Numbered from the stretch's first letter, positions 1 through 8,854 are shown. The stretch is DNA of 64,000 nt from Flammeovirgaceae bacterium UBA5585 (GCA_002425185.1 DILT01000018.1:119137-183136); one strand, 5' to 3'. The notes: a model not told the origin generated them from the sequence alone. A program made the numbers and translations.

Positions 1-804
1 ACCAAACTCAATTTGAATGATGAATTCGCCAGTGCGCACGGGCTCACGGTTGGCGGTCATGCGCACGATGAACACAATTTTGTAGTGAAAGGAATATTGA
101 AGCGATCCAATACGGTGTTGGATAATCTCATCCTTACTTCCGTAGAAAGTGTGTGGCATGTGCACGATCTGCATACCGAAGAAGATCATCAACACCATGA
201 GCAGGACACTTCTTTTGTAGCTTCTCCATTGGTGCCTTCTATCGCAGCTGGCGATTCCACAAAAGAAATAACATCGTTATTGATACAGTATCGTTCCGCC
301 ATGGGCGCTATTCAGTTGCCCCGTTTTGTTAACGGCCAAAGTAGTTTGCAGGCAGCATCGCCAGCATTCGAAACTGCGCGGCTGTTTTCTATTTTAGGTG
401 TTGGCGTGGATATTCTGATGGCCTTTGCGTACGTACTCATTTTTATTTCAGCGTTGAGCATCTTTATTGCATTGTACAATTCCCTTCGGGAAAGACGTTA
501 CGACCTGGCCATTATGCGCTCCATGGGCGCTACCCGATTAAAGTTGGTGGTAACCATTTTATCGGAAGGCGTGTTACTTACTTTGCTGGGCAGTGTAATC
601 GGGTTGTTGCTGGGGCATGGGGTGTTAATGATCATGACGGCCTTTGTGACCGAAACCCAGAAAGCCGGGATAAGCGGTATTGTTTTCTACCATGAAGAAT
701 GGATAATTTTGGCGGGAAGTTTGTTGTTAGGGGTGTTGTGTGCGTTAATACCGGCATGGCAGGCCTACCGAACCGATATATCAAAAGTGCTGGCGGGGAA
801 TTGA
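1..804 (+). CDS. ABC transporter permease, FtsX/MacB type (5' end outside window)
   Basis: The frame is open from base 1, so the true start lies upstream and only the C-terminal ~268 residues are present. Three hydrophobic segments near the end (one starting DILMAFAYVLIFISALSIFI, then VVTILSEGVLLTLLGSVIGL and ILAGSLLLGVLCALIP) and the stretch LRERRYDLAIMRSMGATRLK are typical of the FtsX-like permease domain. The extracytoplasmic part holds a dense histidine run around VHDLHTEEDHQHHEQD and earlier GGHAHDEH, which is unusual for plain LolE/MacB permeases and suggests metal contact (inference). The next gene is a DUF3299-like exported protein; the ATPase is presumably upstream, outside the window. 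Family call is firm, substrate is not. Confidence 0.85.
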   Translation, partial: TKLNLNDEFASAHGLTVGGHAHDEHNFVVKGILKRSNTVLDNLILTSVESVWHVHDLHTEEDHQHHEQDTSFVASPLVPSIAAGDSTKEITSLLIQYRSAMGAIQLPRFVNGQSSLQAASPAFETARLFSILGVGVDILMAFAYVLIFISALSIFIALYNSLRERRYDLAIMRSMGATRLKLVVTILSEGVLLTLLGSVIGLLLGHGVLMIMTAFVTETQKAGISGIVFYHEEWIILAGSLLLGVLCALIPAWQAYRTDISKVLAGN

Positions 805-882
805 TTCAAGGTTCAATATTTAAAATTCAATATTGATAGATTGAACGTTGAATCTCGAATCTTAAATCTTGAATTTTGAATA
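805..882. repeat. Intergenic imperfect inverted repeat built from TTGAAT/ATTCAA words
   Basis: The gap between the permease and the DUF3299-like gene is filled by repeated TTGAAT-like words on the right and their complement ATTCAA on the left, forming an imperfect long hairpin. A short related stretch (TTGAATATTGAATTTTGA) recurs near 27536. It may act as a weak terminator or be a degenerate interspersed repeat; no coding potential is seen. Confidence 0.5.
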
Positions 883-892
883 ATGATATAGA

Positions 893-1339
893 ATGAAAAA
901 ACTACTGATTACTTTATGCGTTGTGTTACTGGCTGGGCTGGCATTTGCCCAAACTCCGAAGTTTGATGCCTGGAATGAATTTGCCAAAACCAAATTTGAA
1001 CCCAAGTACTACGAAAAGCTTGGCGAATATTTGTTCTATCCCAGCTTCTCTGAATCTTTAAAAGCTTTAGAAGGAAAGGAAATTACCGTAGAAGGTTTTT
1101 ATGTGCCCTTTGCACCGGAAGAAGGCAATTATATCATTCTTTCTAAATACCCGATGAGCCAATGTTTCTTTTGCGGAGGCGGAGGCCCGGAGTCGATTGC
1201 CGAGGTTAGCTTCAAAGGTGCAGTGCCTAAATTCCAGGTCGATGACCTGATCACTATACGGGGCAAACTCAAACTCAATGCCTCTGACATTGAGCATGTG
1301 AATTTTATTTTGGAAGAGGCGGTGTTGGTAAAGAAATAA
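893..1339 (+). CDS. DUF3299-like exported protein
   Basis: A 148-residue protein with a clear signal peptide (MKKLLITLCVVLLAGLAFAQ). The mature part has the pattern EITVEGFYVPF followed by YPMSQCFFCGGGGPESI and a final region VDDLITIRGKLKLN, matching the OB-fold-like layout of DUF3299 proteins, in which the Cys/Gly-rich loop follows the first strand pair. It follows the His-rich FtsX-type permease by 88 bases on the same strand. In proteobacteria, proteins of this type sit with FtsX-like ABC systems that are zinc regulated (zrg genes in Vibrio, from memory). Role in metal handling is therefore an inference; the two cysteines in CFFC could bind metal. Confidence 0.65.
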   Translation: MKKLLITLCVVLLAGLAFAQTPKFDAWNEFAKTKFEPKYYEKLGEYLFYPSFSESLKALEGKEITVEGFYVPFAPEEGNYIILSKYPMSQCFFCGGGGPESIAEVSFKGAVPKFQVDDLITIRGKLKLNASDIEHVNFILEEAVLVKK

Positions 1340-1490
1340 CAGCGTTAACAAAATACCGCTCAATGCTTTCCTGTATTCGATTGTTGAGCTCTATTCAGTT
1401 TAAGCTCATCTAAGAGCGAACTGATTTTGGGTTTTAAACGATAGATCCGGAATACAAATTCAAATGAGGTTACCACTGGAATGTAGTGTG

Positions 1491-2243
1491 TTACTTCAAT
1501 ATAAATTGCTTATCTAATGTATAAATCAAATTGATGCTCCAGTCAAAATCCTGTGCCGGTATTTCTGAAGCTATTGCTTTATTTACGATGCCCGAAATGG
1601 TTATCGGGAAGTCACGGATACCAAATGTGGTAGTTGCGTTTACATAAAAACCATCGTCCGCGTCTACCTTAAGATAAAATAGTTGTGGATTGAAACTTAC
1701 ATATGTTTTACCCGTGAGTTTGATTTTGGTAAAGTTTCCTTGAAGTGACAGGAAATTAGAATTTTGCGGACCGTGTTTTTGAAAGCCATGACCGCGCAAA
1801 TAGTATACACCCACGCTAACGTGATCTGAAACCTTGTAGGTTGGAATAATTTCCAACGCGAGAAAACGCCTGGCAACTGACAACTCTTCTTCTATGCCGT
1901 TTATTAAAACAGTACGCGTTACATAATTCAGACCCGGCAGGTGCCCACCAAACGACAACTGGAATTTGGGTTTGATGATGGCCTTATATCGATAGATAAA
2001 GATAAATGACCAGGGGCGCCCCTCCAATGCATACCGAAACTGAGGTTCAAAGCTCCAGCGTTTATTACCCATGCGCATATCCAGAAAAGCAGCCGGATCA
2101 CCCAGCGTAAAAGCTGGTATAATGGAGAATCCATTGTTGGTTACACTCACATCGGCTCTGAAAAAAAAGGTGCTGTCGCGCTGTGCTTGGCCGTAGTTTA
2201 AGCTCACCAGGCAAGCCAGCATAAGGGATAGTTTGATTTTCAT
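1491..2243 (-). CDS. Exported beta-rich protein, probable outer-membrane barrel, unknown function
   Basis: A 250-residue protein beginning with signal peptide MKIKLSLMLACLVSLNYGQAQ. The rest alternates polar and hydrophobic residues with many aromatic residues (for example WSFEPQFRYALEGRPWSFIF) and ends in FILK, consistent with a small outer-membrane beta-barrel, although no family is recognised. It is the last gene of the leftward run that starts at 7755 and lies 44 bases after the carboxylesterase, so co-transcription is plausible but less certain than for the tighter upstream genes. If it is a porin-like barrel it could admit the substrate of the exported enzymes (inference). Confidence 0.6.
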   Translation of the reverse strand: MKIKLSLMLACLVSLNYGQAQRDSTFFFRADVSVTNNGFSIIPAFTLGDPAAFLDMRMGNKRWSFEPQFRYALEGRPWSFIFIYRYKAIIKPKFQLSFGGHLPGLNYVTRTVLINGIEEELSVARRFLALEIIPTYKVSDHVSVGVYYLRGHGFQKHGPQNSNFLSLQGNFTKIKLTGKTYVSFNPQLFYLKVDADDGFYVNATTTFGIRDFPITISGIVNKAIASEIPAQDFDWSINLIYTLDKQFILK

Positions 2244-2287
2244 TGTTAAGGAGGAGTAGGTTTAATTTTCTTATAATACAGTTTATG

Positions 2288-3901
2288 TTAAATGCCTCCA
2301 CGTGTTTGAATCCGATCCCTATTTTTAAATGCCTTTTCAATCACATCGAATCTGGCTTTGCGTGGATCGTGCTTGCCTGTGACGTTCCCATCTAAATCGA
2401 CATCCAGGATTTCCTCTTTTTGAATCGTGTAGGCAGGCCAACCTGGCAAACCCTTTCCGTTGGGATTTCCTGTTTTGGCAAAGTTTACCCAATATGTATT
2501 CATAATCCTTGCTAACTCTTTTTCGTGGGGTGTTGCTTCGGTGGTTCCCCATCGTGCATGGAGGGTGTTAAATACAAACGAAACATCTGAGCCGTGACCG
2601 GCACCATAGCGGGCCCGCTCGCGCATCGGCACGGGAACGTATCCGAATTGAAACATGTACGTTGGTGCCCGTTTAGCGGCAAATGCTCTTGCGGTCATCC
2701 GTGCGGGTTCACCCCACACCCAGTCGGTATTCAACAGGGTTTGCACTTCGGCAAATTCTTTTGAGCCATCCGGATCATAGGCAGCTTTCACTTCTGCTGC
2801 AAGGTCACCAAACAGTGAAAAGAGTTGTTCTTTTGAAGCGGCCGTACTAACGAAAGCTCCACTTACTTCTGCGCTGCAATTTCCAATCATGAGCGGAACG
2901 TTTGCCTGTCTTCCTGCTTTGTAGGCGCTCTCTGCTGTTTCAACTACCAGTTTGCCATCAAGGATTGGCCCTGAATATGTTCTAGCACCCGTGCTATCTG
3001 TTTCCTGACCACCATCCACAATTTGTTCAACAGAAAGCGCGCGGAGTTTTGCCAATACAACACCATCGGTGCTTTCGATCTTATGCTTGCGCGCAAAGTT
3101 TATCCCGATGGTTTCTGCTGAAACAGGATAGAGTGGATCAGCATTTTCTTTATTGATTGGCCTGCCGGTAAGAACACCATCGCGGCCACCTCCGGAATGA
3201 CTGATCGCTTTATGGAAAAGACCTTTTGCAGCATGAATTGTCAGCAATGAGTGAACCGATACGCCACCAGCAGAAAAACCAAAAATCGTTACGTTATCCG
3301 GATCGCCTCCAAACGCAGCAATGTTTTCCTTGATCCACTTCAATGCTGCAATCTGATCCATGTAGGCATAACTGCCTTTAAATTCTTCCGGATGTTCTTT
3401 GCTCAATGCGGGGTGCGCAAAATGACCGAGGCGACCGAGCCTGTAATTGATAGTCGTGAGGATCACGCCTTGTTTTGCAAATGCATCACCTTCTGACCCA
3501 GGTCCGGAGCCACTCCCTCCTGTAAAGCCACCTCCGTGAATCCAAACCATCACTGGCAATTTTGATTTCTTCGTAGCGGTAGCCGGTGTCCACACATTCA
3601 GAAAAAGACAATCTTCGGATTGAATAGCAGTCGAACCGGGCCAGGCTCGCTGTGGGCAATCAGCACAGTCTTTGGTTGCATCACGAACATCTTTCCATGG
3701 CGTTACCGGCTGCGGTGGTCGCCAGCGAAATTCACCCACCGGTGGGGCGGCATAAGGAATGCCTTTAAAAGACGCGACACCTTCTTTGACTGTTCCGCGT
3801 ACATCGCCTGAAGCAGTTTTCACTACTGGGCCTGAAGATTGCTGCGCATGTGAATTCCATGCGAAGAGGAGAAACGCAATTACAACAGATATCTTTTTCA
3901 T
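2288..3901 (-). CDS. Secreted carboxylesterase, type B
   Basis: A 537-residue type B carboxylesterase that hydrolyses carboxylic esters. The start at 3901 was chosen because MKKISVVIAFLLFAWNSHAQ is a clean signal peptide; an upstream in-frame ATG at 3958 would add a non-signal leader lying inside the neighbouring gene. Visible motifs: EDCLFLNVWTP (family signature, near residue 96), oxyanion-hole HGGG near 122-125, nucleophile elbow GFSAGG with Ser210, and the late GHGSDVSF segment supplying the histidine. It starts 7 bases after the CMD gene and belongs to the exported enzyme operon. The natural substrate cannot be read from the sequence. Confidence 0.9.
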   Translation of the reverse strand: MKKISVVIAFLLFAWNSHAQQSSGPVVKTASGDVRGTVKEGVASFKGIPYAAPPVGEFRWRPPQPVTPWKDVRDATKDCADCPQRAWPGSTAIQSEDCLFLNVWTPATATKKSKLPVMVWIHGGGFTGGSGSGPGSEGDAFAKQGVILTTINYRLGRLGHFAHPALSKEHPEEFKGSYAYMDQIAALKWIKENIAAFGGDPDNVTIFGFSAGGVSVHSLLTIHAAKGLFHKAISHSGGGRDGVLTGRPINKENADPLYPVSAETIGINFARKHKIESTDGVVLAKLRALSVEQIVDGGQETDSTGARTYSGPILDGKLVVETAESAYKAGRQANVPLMIGNCSAEVSGAFVSTAASKEQLFSLFGDLAAEVKAAYDPDGSKEFAEVQTLLNTDWVWGEPARMTARAFAAKRAPTYMFQFGYVPVPMRERARYGAGHGSDVSFVFNTLHARWGTTEATPHEKELARIMNTYWVNFAKTGNPNGKGLPGWPAYTIQKEEILDVDLDGNVTGKHDPRKARFDVIEKAFKNRDRIQTRGGI

Positions 3902-3908
3902 TTGAATG

Positions 3909-4640
3909 TTAGTTTTGGGATAACATCTCAGCGAATGCTTTTCGTGCAGCGTCCGCATCTGATCTGCTTACCGATTTTTCAACCAGGGCAAATAATTCTT
4001 CAATTTGATTTTTGGTGATGCCCTGTATCATTGTTAAACGCAAATGCGAGGTGAGCATCGGTTCGACACCATTGCCCAGTGCTATGAGTACGGATACAGT
4101 AACAAGTTCGCGCTCGGCAAACGTCAGTATATCTCTTGAAAAAAGATCTGCAAACAAATGCTCTTTTAGAAATCGATCAATTTCCGGACTGAATGCACCA
4201 TAACCACTGGTGGGTTTTTTTATTGGGCCATCTGTCGGACGTCCTCCAAGTTTTGCAAGATTTTTCCATCCGGTTTCATACTTATTTGTGTCATTTACGG
4301 CAGTGGCTTCTGTGCCGATAGTGTCTTTGATGCCTTTTACTTTTCGTTCGTCAAGCACAGTCATTAATGTATTGAGGCCTTGTATGCTTCTGGGAAATCC
4401 GCAGTACGCATACAAATGAACCAGTACTTCTTTGCACTCGTTGATGGTGAGGCCGGCATCGAGTCCTGTATGAAGCGCTTGCTTGAGTTTCGGTAAATTA
4501 CCTTTAGCGGTGAATGATGAGATAAGGACTATTGCTTTTTGCTTTTCAGTGAGCGGAGAATTACTCTGAGCTTCTGTCACCTGATTACTTAAAAACATAA
4601 GCAAAGAAAATGCTAAGAAATATGTCTTGATTTTGTTCAT
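3909..4640 (-). CDS. Exported carboxymuconolactone decarboxylase-like protein
   Basis: A 243-residue protein with two CMD-like repeats, roughly residues 45-105 (ending LVHLYAYCGFPRSIQGLN) and 165-235 (FAERELVTVSVLIALGNGVEPML). The AhpD-type CXXC pair is absent, so peroxidase activity is unlikely and a lyase or isomerase role is more likely. It starts with a signal peptide (MNKIKTYFLAFSLLMFLSNQVTEAQS), odd because the family is usually cytosolic. It sits 6 bases after the SnoaL-like gene and 7 before the carboxylesterase, so translation is probably coupled along the operon. Confidence 0.85.
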   Translation of the reverse strand: MNKIKTYFLAFSLLMFLSNQVTEAQSNSPLTEKQKAIVLISSFTAKGNLPKLKQALHTGLDAGLTINECKEVLVHLYAYCGFPRSIQGLNTLMTVLDERKVKGIKDTIGTEATAVNDTNKYETGWKNLAKLGGRPTDGPIKKPTSGYGAFSPEIDRFLKEHLFADLFSRDILTFAERELVTVSVLIALGNGVEPMLTSHLRLTMIQGITKNQIEELFALVEKSVSRSDADAARKAFAEMLSQN

Positions 4641-4646
4641 ACCAGA

Positions 4647-5117
4647 TCAATGTTTAATAACATGCGTATCGCGCACGCTGCTGAATGTCAGGGCTAACAT
4701 TTTCCATTCTTTCTTTTCCTTTTTATAAACTTCTGTTACAGTAAACTCAGTCACCACCTCACTGCCACGAACTTCAGCCGTTAGTGTAATACGACTCCAA
4801 ACAATAGCGGTATCATCAATCAGTTCAACCGCCACATCTTTCACATCTGCCTTCTTATACCAGATGCTTCCTGTTTTAATGATTTCGAGTTCCTCGTCTT
4901 TCTTCCAGGTTCCACTCATGTGTACGAACTTTGATTTATCATGAAAAAGCGGTGCAAGTTTTTCTACATTCTTGTCGGCCATCCATTGCCATTTGTATTT
5001 GGAAAGAGTGACCAGTTCCTGTTTTTCTTTTGTGTAGCTTGCAGAAGCCGGTGTTTGAGCGTAAGACGATAGTGCAAATATTACCAGCACGCAAAGTATA
5101 AGCAGCGATTTTTTCAT
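4647..5117 (-). CDS. Exported SnoaL/NTF2-like protein (DUF4440 type)
   Basis: A 156-residue protein with signal peptide MKKSLLILCVLVIFALSSYAQ followed by one NTF2-like alpha+beta barrel. The pattern KYKWQWMADKNVEKLAPLFHD, then FVHMSGTWKKDEELEIIKTG and a C-terminal sheet ending KEKKEWKMLALTFSSV is that of DUF4440/SnoaL-like proteins. Members range from cyclases and isomerases to non-enzymatic binding domains, so the activity is not predictable. Export and position in the operon (23 bases after the alpha/beta hydrolase, 6 before the CMD gene) tie it to the same extracytoplasmic pathway. Confidence 0.8.
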   Translation of the reverse strand: MKKSLLILCVLVIFALSSYAQTPASASYTKEKQELVTLSKYKWQWMADKNVEKLAPLFHDKSKFVHMSGTWKKDEELEIIKTGSIWYKKADVKDVAVELIDDTAIVWSRITLTAEVRGSEVVTEFTVTEVYKKEKKEWKMLALTFSSVRDTHVIKH

Positions 5118-5140
5118 AGTGTATCTCGTTTGTTTAGTTG

Positions 5141-6214
5141 TTATTTATCTAATTTCTTTTCCTTTAACCATTTCGACATCAGGTCAGCGATCTCAAGATT
5201 GTTCAGGTCAGAAAATGGAAAATGCGTATTGCCCTTGATGCCGATTTCCGGTAAGTGTACCACCGTAACATCACCACCATGTTTGTTCACCGCATCGCGC
5301 CAGAGCCTTGCCATTTCAAGGCGGGCACGCCAGCCGTCTGCTCCTGGATTAGGATCAGGCTTGGCCGGAATATTATCTCCATAGTAAATAATGATGGGAA
5401 TTTTGGTGAGTTTCATAAACTCCTCCATCGGACGACCTATGGCAGCAACCGGACCGGAGGAACTTTCAATCGGAGCAGGCACTTCACCTTCCGGAAAGAT
5501 GAAGCCACTGCCTGGTTCATACGATACAATGGCTTTTACTTTATTGTTCTTGATCGCGATAAGCCAACCCATTCCACCAGAGTGTGAATGCGTGACCAGA
5601 ATTCCTTCCCCGATCTTATCAAATAACTTGGAGGTTGCGTCCGCATTTAAGTTTGGGTCGATCCCACCTATGTTTGGCACCATCTGCCGAAAATACTGAT
5701 TGAGTGTTTCCGGATCTTTCGCAAACTGCACACCGGGAAAATATTCAGGCCAGATACCCACACGAAAAGTTCCAAACCACATCTGCTCATCGGGTACAGG
5801 GTTAATCGTAGCAGCTTCTGTACTCCGGCTCGCTCTTCCTCTTCGGGGTTGATCAAGTATGTACACACCGAAGCCACGTCTTAAAAAAATATTCTGAAAG
5901 CCTTCGCGCCCGTCTGGTGTGGTCTCCCATGTTTTTGAAAATTGTCCGATGCCATGCCAGAATACGAGCGGGTATTTTTTCGCTTTTACGGGAATCTGGT
6001 AAAACACATAGGCATGATCGCCATGAAACGTTTGTCCTTCTGGTGTACGCTTAATGTTGTCATACGTTCCCGGGTTTGTGATGACAGATCCACCTACGGC
6101 AAAACTTCCCTGCTCCTGAATCACCATCGGTTTCTTTTGTGAATAACCAATGGAACATGTAAGAAGTAGTATAGCTATGACAAATAAATTACTTGAGTTG
6201 TATTTCATAATCAT
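5141..6214 (-). CDS. Exported alpha/beta hydrolase
   Basis: A 357-residue hydrolase with a signal peptide (LFVIAILLLTCSIGYSQ); starts at 6214 or two codons later at 6208 are both possible. The fold is shown by YPLVFWHGIGQFSKTW (oxyanion strand), VYILDQPRRGRASRS after strand 4 and the nucleophile elbow THSHSGGMGW with Ser in GHSHSG-like context. A C-terminal VVHLPEIGIKGNTHFPFSDL supplies the likely catalytic histidine. It resembles secreted esterase/lactonase-type hydrolases near other bacterial esterases but the substrate is unknown. Thirteen bases separate it from the cupin gene upstream. Confidence 0.85.
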   Translation of the reverse strand: MIMKYNSSNLFVIAILLLTCSIGYSQKKPMVIQEQGSFAVGGSVITNPGTYDNIKRTPEGQTFHGDHAYVFYQIPVKAKKYPLVFWHGIGQFSKTWETTPDGREGFQNIFLRRGFGVYILDQPRRGRASRSTEAATINPVPDEQMWFGTFRVGIWPEYFPGVQFAKDPETLNQYFRQMVPNIGGIDPNLNADATSKLFDKIGEGILVTHSHSGGMGWLIAIKNNKVKAIVSYEPGSGFIFPEGEVPAPIESSSGPVAAIGRPMEEFMKLTKIPIIIYYGDNIPAKPDPNPGADGWRARLEMARLWRDAVNKHGGDVTVVHLPEIGIKGNTHFPFSDLNNLEIADLMSKWLKEKKLDK

Positions 6215-6227
6215 ATTGGATTCAATT

Positions 6228-6686
6228 TTATTTTTTATACTCTTCGTCTGTCACTTCCTGCAACCATTCCGTTGGCCCCAGGTGGCGATTGGTAATCGCT
6301 ACCTGCACGAAGGCAGTGTCGGCACTTGCGCCATGCCAATGCGGCACATTTGCCGGGCATTTTATCACATCGCCTTTACGGAGTATTTTCTTAGCTTGTC
6401 CTTTCTCCTGGTAATACCCAACACCCTCCGTTACCAACAATATTTGCCCACCGGGATGAAGATGCCATTTCGTTCTTGCGCCTGGTTCAAAAGTAACATT
6501 ACCAACCGTAGTTGGGTTTATGCTATCAGCTTCCATCAGCATTTGCAGGTAAACAGTGCCCGTGAAGTTATCATTGGTGACTTTATCTCCTTGCGGAAAA
6601 ATCGTGGTCTGTTGTTTTGATTCATCGCAAGCGATAGCAGCAAGCAGGATAAAAAAGATATTTGCTATGGATTTAAAATTCATCAT
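6228..6686 (-). CDS. Cupin-domain lipoprotein
   Basis: A 152-residue protein whose N-terminus MMNFKSIANIFFILLAAIACD ends in a lipobox (AAIAC), so it should be lipid-anchored. The single cupin has motif 1 around ARTKWHLHPGGQILLVTEG, with the metal ligands H-x-H, and motif 2 GDVIKCPANVPHWHG. Such small cupins are often found with CMD-like proteins. The start overlaps the end of the upstream hydrolase by 14 bases, implying translational coupling; ATG at 6683 is an alternative start. Role may be isomerase, dioxygenase or binding; the sequence does not decide. Confidence 0.87.
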   Translation of the reverse strand: MMNFKSIANIFFILLAAIACDESKQQTTIFPQGDKVTNDNFTGTVYLQMLMEADSINPTTVGNVTFEPGARTKWHLHPGGQILLVTEGVGYYQEKGQAKKILRKGDVIKCPANVPHWHGASADTAFVQVAITNRHLGPTEWLQEVTDEEYKK

Positions 6687-7755
6687 TGTGATTGTTAAGA
6701 TTGATCTGGTAAAAGTTAACCAACTTATTCACGGCCTGCAATACATACTCGGGTTTCCAGTAGGTTTCAATGTGTGTAGCACCATTAATCAGAAATAGTT
6801 CTTTGTTTTTTGCATTTATAGCTTTGCTAAAGGCATCATCTGTCATGTAATAGGTGTCAGCCTTACTTCCGGCAATCATCAATAAAGGCTGGTTTATCAA
6901 ATCCATATTAGTACTTGCATCGAATATTATTAAGTCCATCAGGCTACTGAGTGTGTATCGGCTACTGGAATTAGGATGCGCATGTGTTCTGTTGTAGTAG
7001 ATATACCCTTCGCGATATAAATCGAAAGGAAGTTTTGAAATTTGTTCATCCGTTAATGGAGTGGTGCTGTTGTTTGCATACAATACCTCTCCGCCCGCTG
7101 CTTCAAACGCCCGTGCTTCGGATGCTTGCTGCAAACGTTCTTGAATCGTAGCAACCTGTGAGTTCATAAAACCATTGCGTCTTACAACGCCTGAATTGAA
7201 CATACTTACAGTAGCAATTGCTTTAAACCGCTTGTCTGCTTGTGCTGCTTTTAATGAATATCCACCACCGCCACAAATGCCAAGTAAACCAAGCCTGGTA
7301 TTATCAACACCTTTATACTGGGAGATGTAATCACCCATGGCATATATATCCTCAATCCGGTTTGCAGGTTTATCGACATAACGAGGAGTGCCGCCACTAC
7401 CACCCTGATAGGCAGCATCGGCTGAAATAGTAATATAACCTTGCTCCGCTAAGCGTTGCGCGTACAAACCTGCAACCTGTTCTTTCACTCCTCCATTGGG
7501 ATGCGCTACCACAAGGGCTGGATATTGTTGAGCAGGATCATAATTTGGCGGTGTGTAAACGTTAGCGGCTATACTAATGTCTTTAATCTTATACGTTACG
7601 GGATGGATGTTAACCTGACCCTTTACATTTTCGGAAACGGCACCCTCATACACCAACGTATAAGGATTTTGTTGCTGTGACTTTTTGGTTGTTTGAGCAT
7701 CTGCGATATTTAAAACGGTTAACATGGCTAATGCAATTGATTTTATTTTCTTCAT
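6673..7755 (-). CDS. Exported dienelactone-hydrolase-like alpha/beta hydrolase
   Basis: A 360-residue protein, first gene of the leftward operon. The start at 7755 was chosen for its signal peptide (MKKIKSIALAMLTVLNIADA) and because the longer frame to 7899 runs into the divergent regulatory region. The nucleophile elbow reads GICGGG, giving Cys161 where most hydrolases have Ser; a Cys nucleophile is the hallmark of dienelactone hydrolases. Asp in SKADTYYMTDD and His in GATHIETYW complete a plausible triad. An oxyanion-strand segment VVAHPNGGVKEQ precedes it. Expression is probably controlled by the divergently transcribed AraC-type gene. Confidence 0.85.
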   Translation of the reverse strand: MKKIKSIALAMLTVLNIADAQTTKKSQQQNPYTLVYEGAVSENVKGQVNIHPVTYKIKDISIAANVYTPPNYDPAQQYPALVVAHPNGGVKEQVAGLYAQRLAEQGYITISADAAYQGGSGGTPRYVDKPANRIEDIYAMGDYISQYKGVDNTRLGLLGICGGGGYSLKAAQADKRFKAIATVSMFNSGVVRRNGFMNSQVATIQERLQQASEARAFEAAGGEVLYANNSTTPLTDEQISKLPFDLYREGYIYYNRTHAHPNSSSRYTLSSLMDLIIFDASTNMDLINQPLLMIAGSKADTYYMTDDAFSKAINAKNKELFLINGATHIETYWKPEYVLQAVNKLVNFYQINLNNHNDEF

Positions 7756-7900
7756 AGCTGATTTGTTGTTAGCTCCATTTTCATGATTACCTCTGCAAAG
7801 GTGCCGCCTTTGGGGTGGAATTGACGTATACAGATTACTGAATTGCCTACCAATTTTACTGATTTGGAGATTTTGGTGTAAAAACCATGTTAATACCACT

Positions 7901-7908
7901 TAATTTTG
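7901..7908 (+). promoter_or_regulatory. Putative -7 element of the AraC-family gene
   Basis: TAATTTTG fits the Bacteroidota -7 consensus TAnnTTTG exactly and lies 17 bases before the regulator's ATG. The -33 element is not clear: a TTTG is present at 7872-7875 but the spacing is longer than usual. The 170-base divergent gap 7756-7925 must also hold the promoter of the leftward operon; CACCTTTG on the minus strand at 7804-7797 is a one-mismatch candidate. Confidence 0.4.
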
Positions 7909-7925
7909 AGTCACAATCATGAAGT

Positions 7926-8822
7926 ATGGAAGAGATTTTAAAGTTTGACACGATCAGTCAGTACAACGCCTTTAACAATAATCCAACACTACACCCGCTG
8001 GTGAGTGTAGTTGATCTTTCGAAAGCAGCACCCAGGCAGCTCAGGCGCATGAGCTACGGGTTCTATGTCGTGTTTTTAAAAGAGATAAAGTGTGGCGATC
8101 TTAAATATGGCATAAGCAATTATGATTACGATGAAGGCACCCTTGTGTTTCTTGCTCCCAATCAGGTAATCGGCTCGTACGGTGAAGAGTATTATCAACC
8201 ACAAGGTCTCGCATTGGTCTTCCATCCCGATTTCATACTCGGTACCTCACTCGGTCGCCAGATGAATGACTACACATTTTTTTCATACACCACGAATGAG
8301 GCCCTTCACTTATCGGAACGTGAACGACAAATAATTCTGGATTGCTTAGCAAAAATCAAATTTGAGTTAGAACAAGGTGTTGACAAGCACAGCAAGAAAC
8401 TCATCATTACCAATATTGAATTATTTCTTAACTATTGCGTGCGGTTTTACGATCGTCAGTTTATTACCCGCGAGAATTCTGTTAAAGGAATTCTGGAGAG
8501 ATTTGAGACATTGCTCAATGACTTTTTTACTTCAGACAAGCCGCAGGAGATAGGCTTGCCATCAGTTGCTTATTGTGCCGGTGAATTGAATTTATCATCC
8601 AACTACTTTGGTGATTTGATTAAAAAGGAAACCGGAAAATCAGCCCAAGAATATATTCAACTTAAATTGATTAATGTGGCTAAAGAAAGAATCTTTGATA
8701 CCAGCAAATCATTAAGTGAAATCGCTTATGGCCTCGGATTCAAATACCCTCAGCATTTCAGTCGGGTCTTTAAACAACAAGTGGGCGTGTCGCCAATAGA
8801 ATACAGGAGTTCGATGAGTTAA
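7926..8822 (+). CDS. AraC-family transcriptional regulator
   Basis: A 298-residue protein. The N-terminal ~170 residues resemble an AraC-type sensing domain (VFLAPNQVIGSYGEEYYQPQG is cupin-like). The last ~100 residues form two helix-turn-helix units: LPSVAYCAGELNLSSNYFGD and the conserved second one LSEIAYGLGFKYPQHFSRVF followed by KQQVGVSPIEYR. It is transcribed away from the exported enzyme operon and is followed 32 bases later by an exported ABM protein, so it is the natural candidate regulator of both. The effector is not known; autoregulation from the shared intergenic region is likely. Confidence 0.92.
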   Translation: MEEILKFDTISQYNAFNNNPTLHPLVSVVDLSKAAPRQLRRMSYGFYVVFLKEIKCGDLKYGISNYDYDEGTLVFLAPNQVIGSYGEEYYQPQGLALVFHPDFILGTSLGRQMNDYTFFSYTTNEALHLSERERQIILDCLAKIKFELEQGVDKHSKKLIITNIELFLNYCVRFYDRQFITRENSVKGILERFETLLNDFFTSDKPQEIGLPSVAYCAGELNLSSNYFGDLIKKETGKSAQEYIQLKLINVAKERIFDTSKSLSEIAYGLGFKYPQHFSRVFKQQVGVSPIEYRSSMS

Positions 8823-8854
8823 TCAGTATTTACCATTTCTATCATCTAACTAAT

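Noticed and set aside
1067..1363. 98-residue frame on the minus strand opposite the DUF3299-like gene
   Set aside because: Shadow of a well-supported gene; low complexity and no motif.
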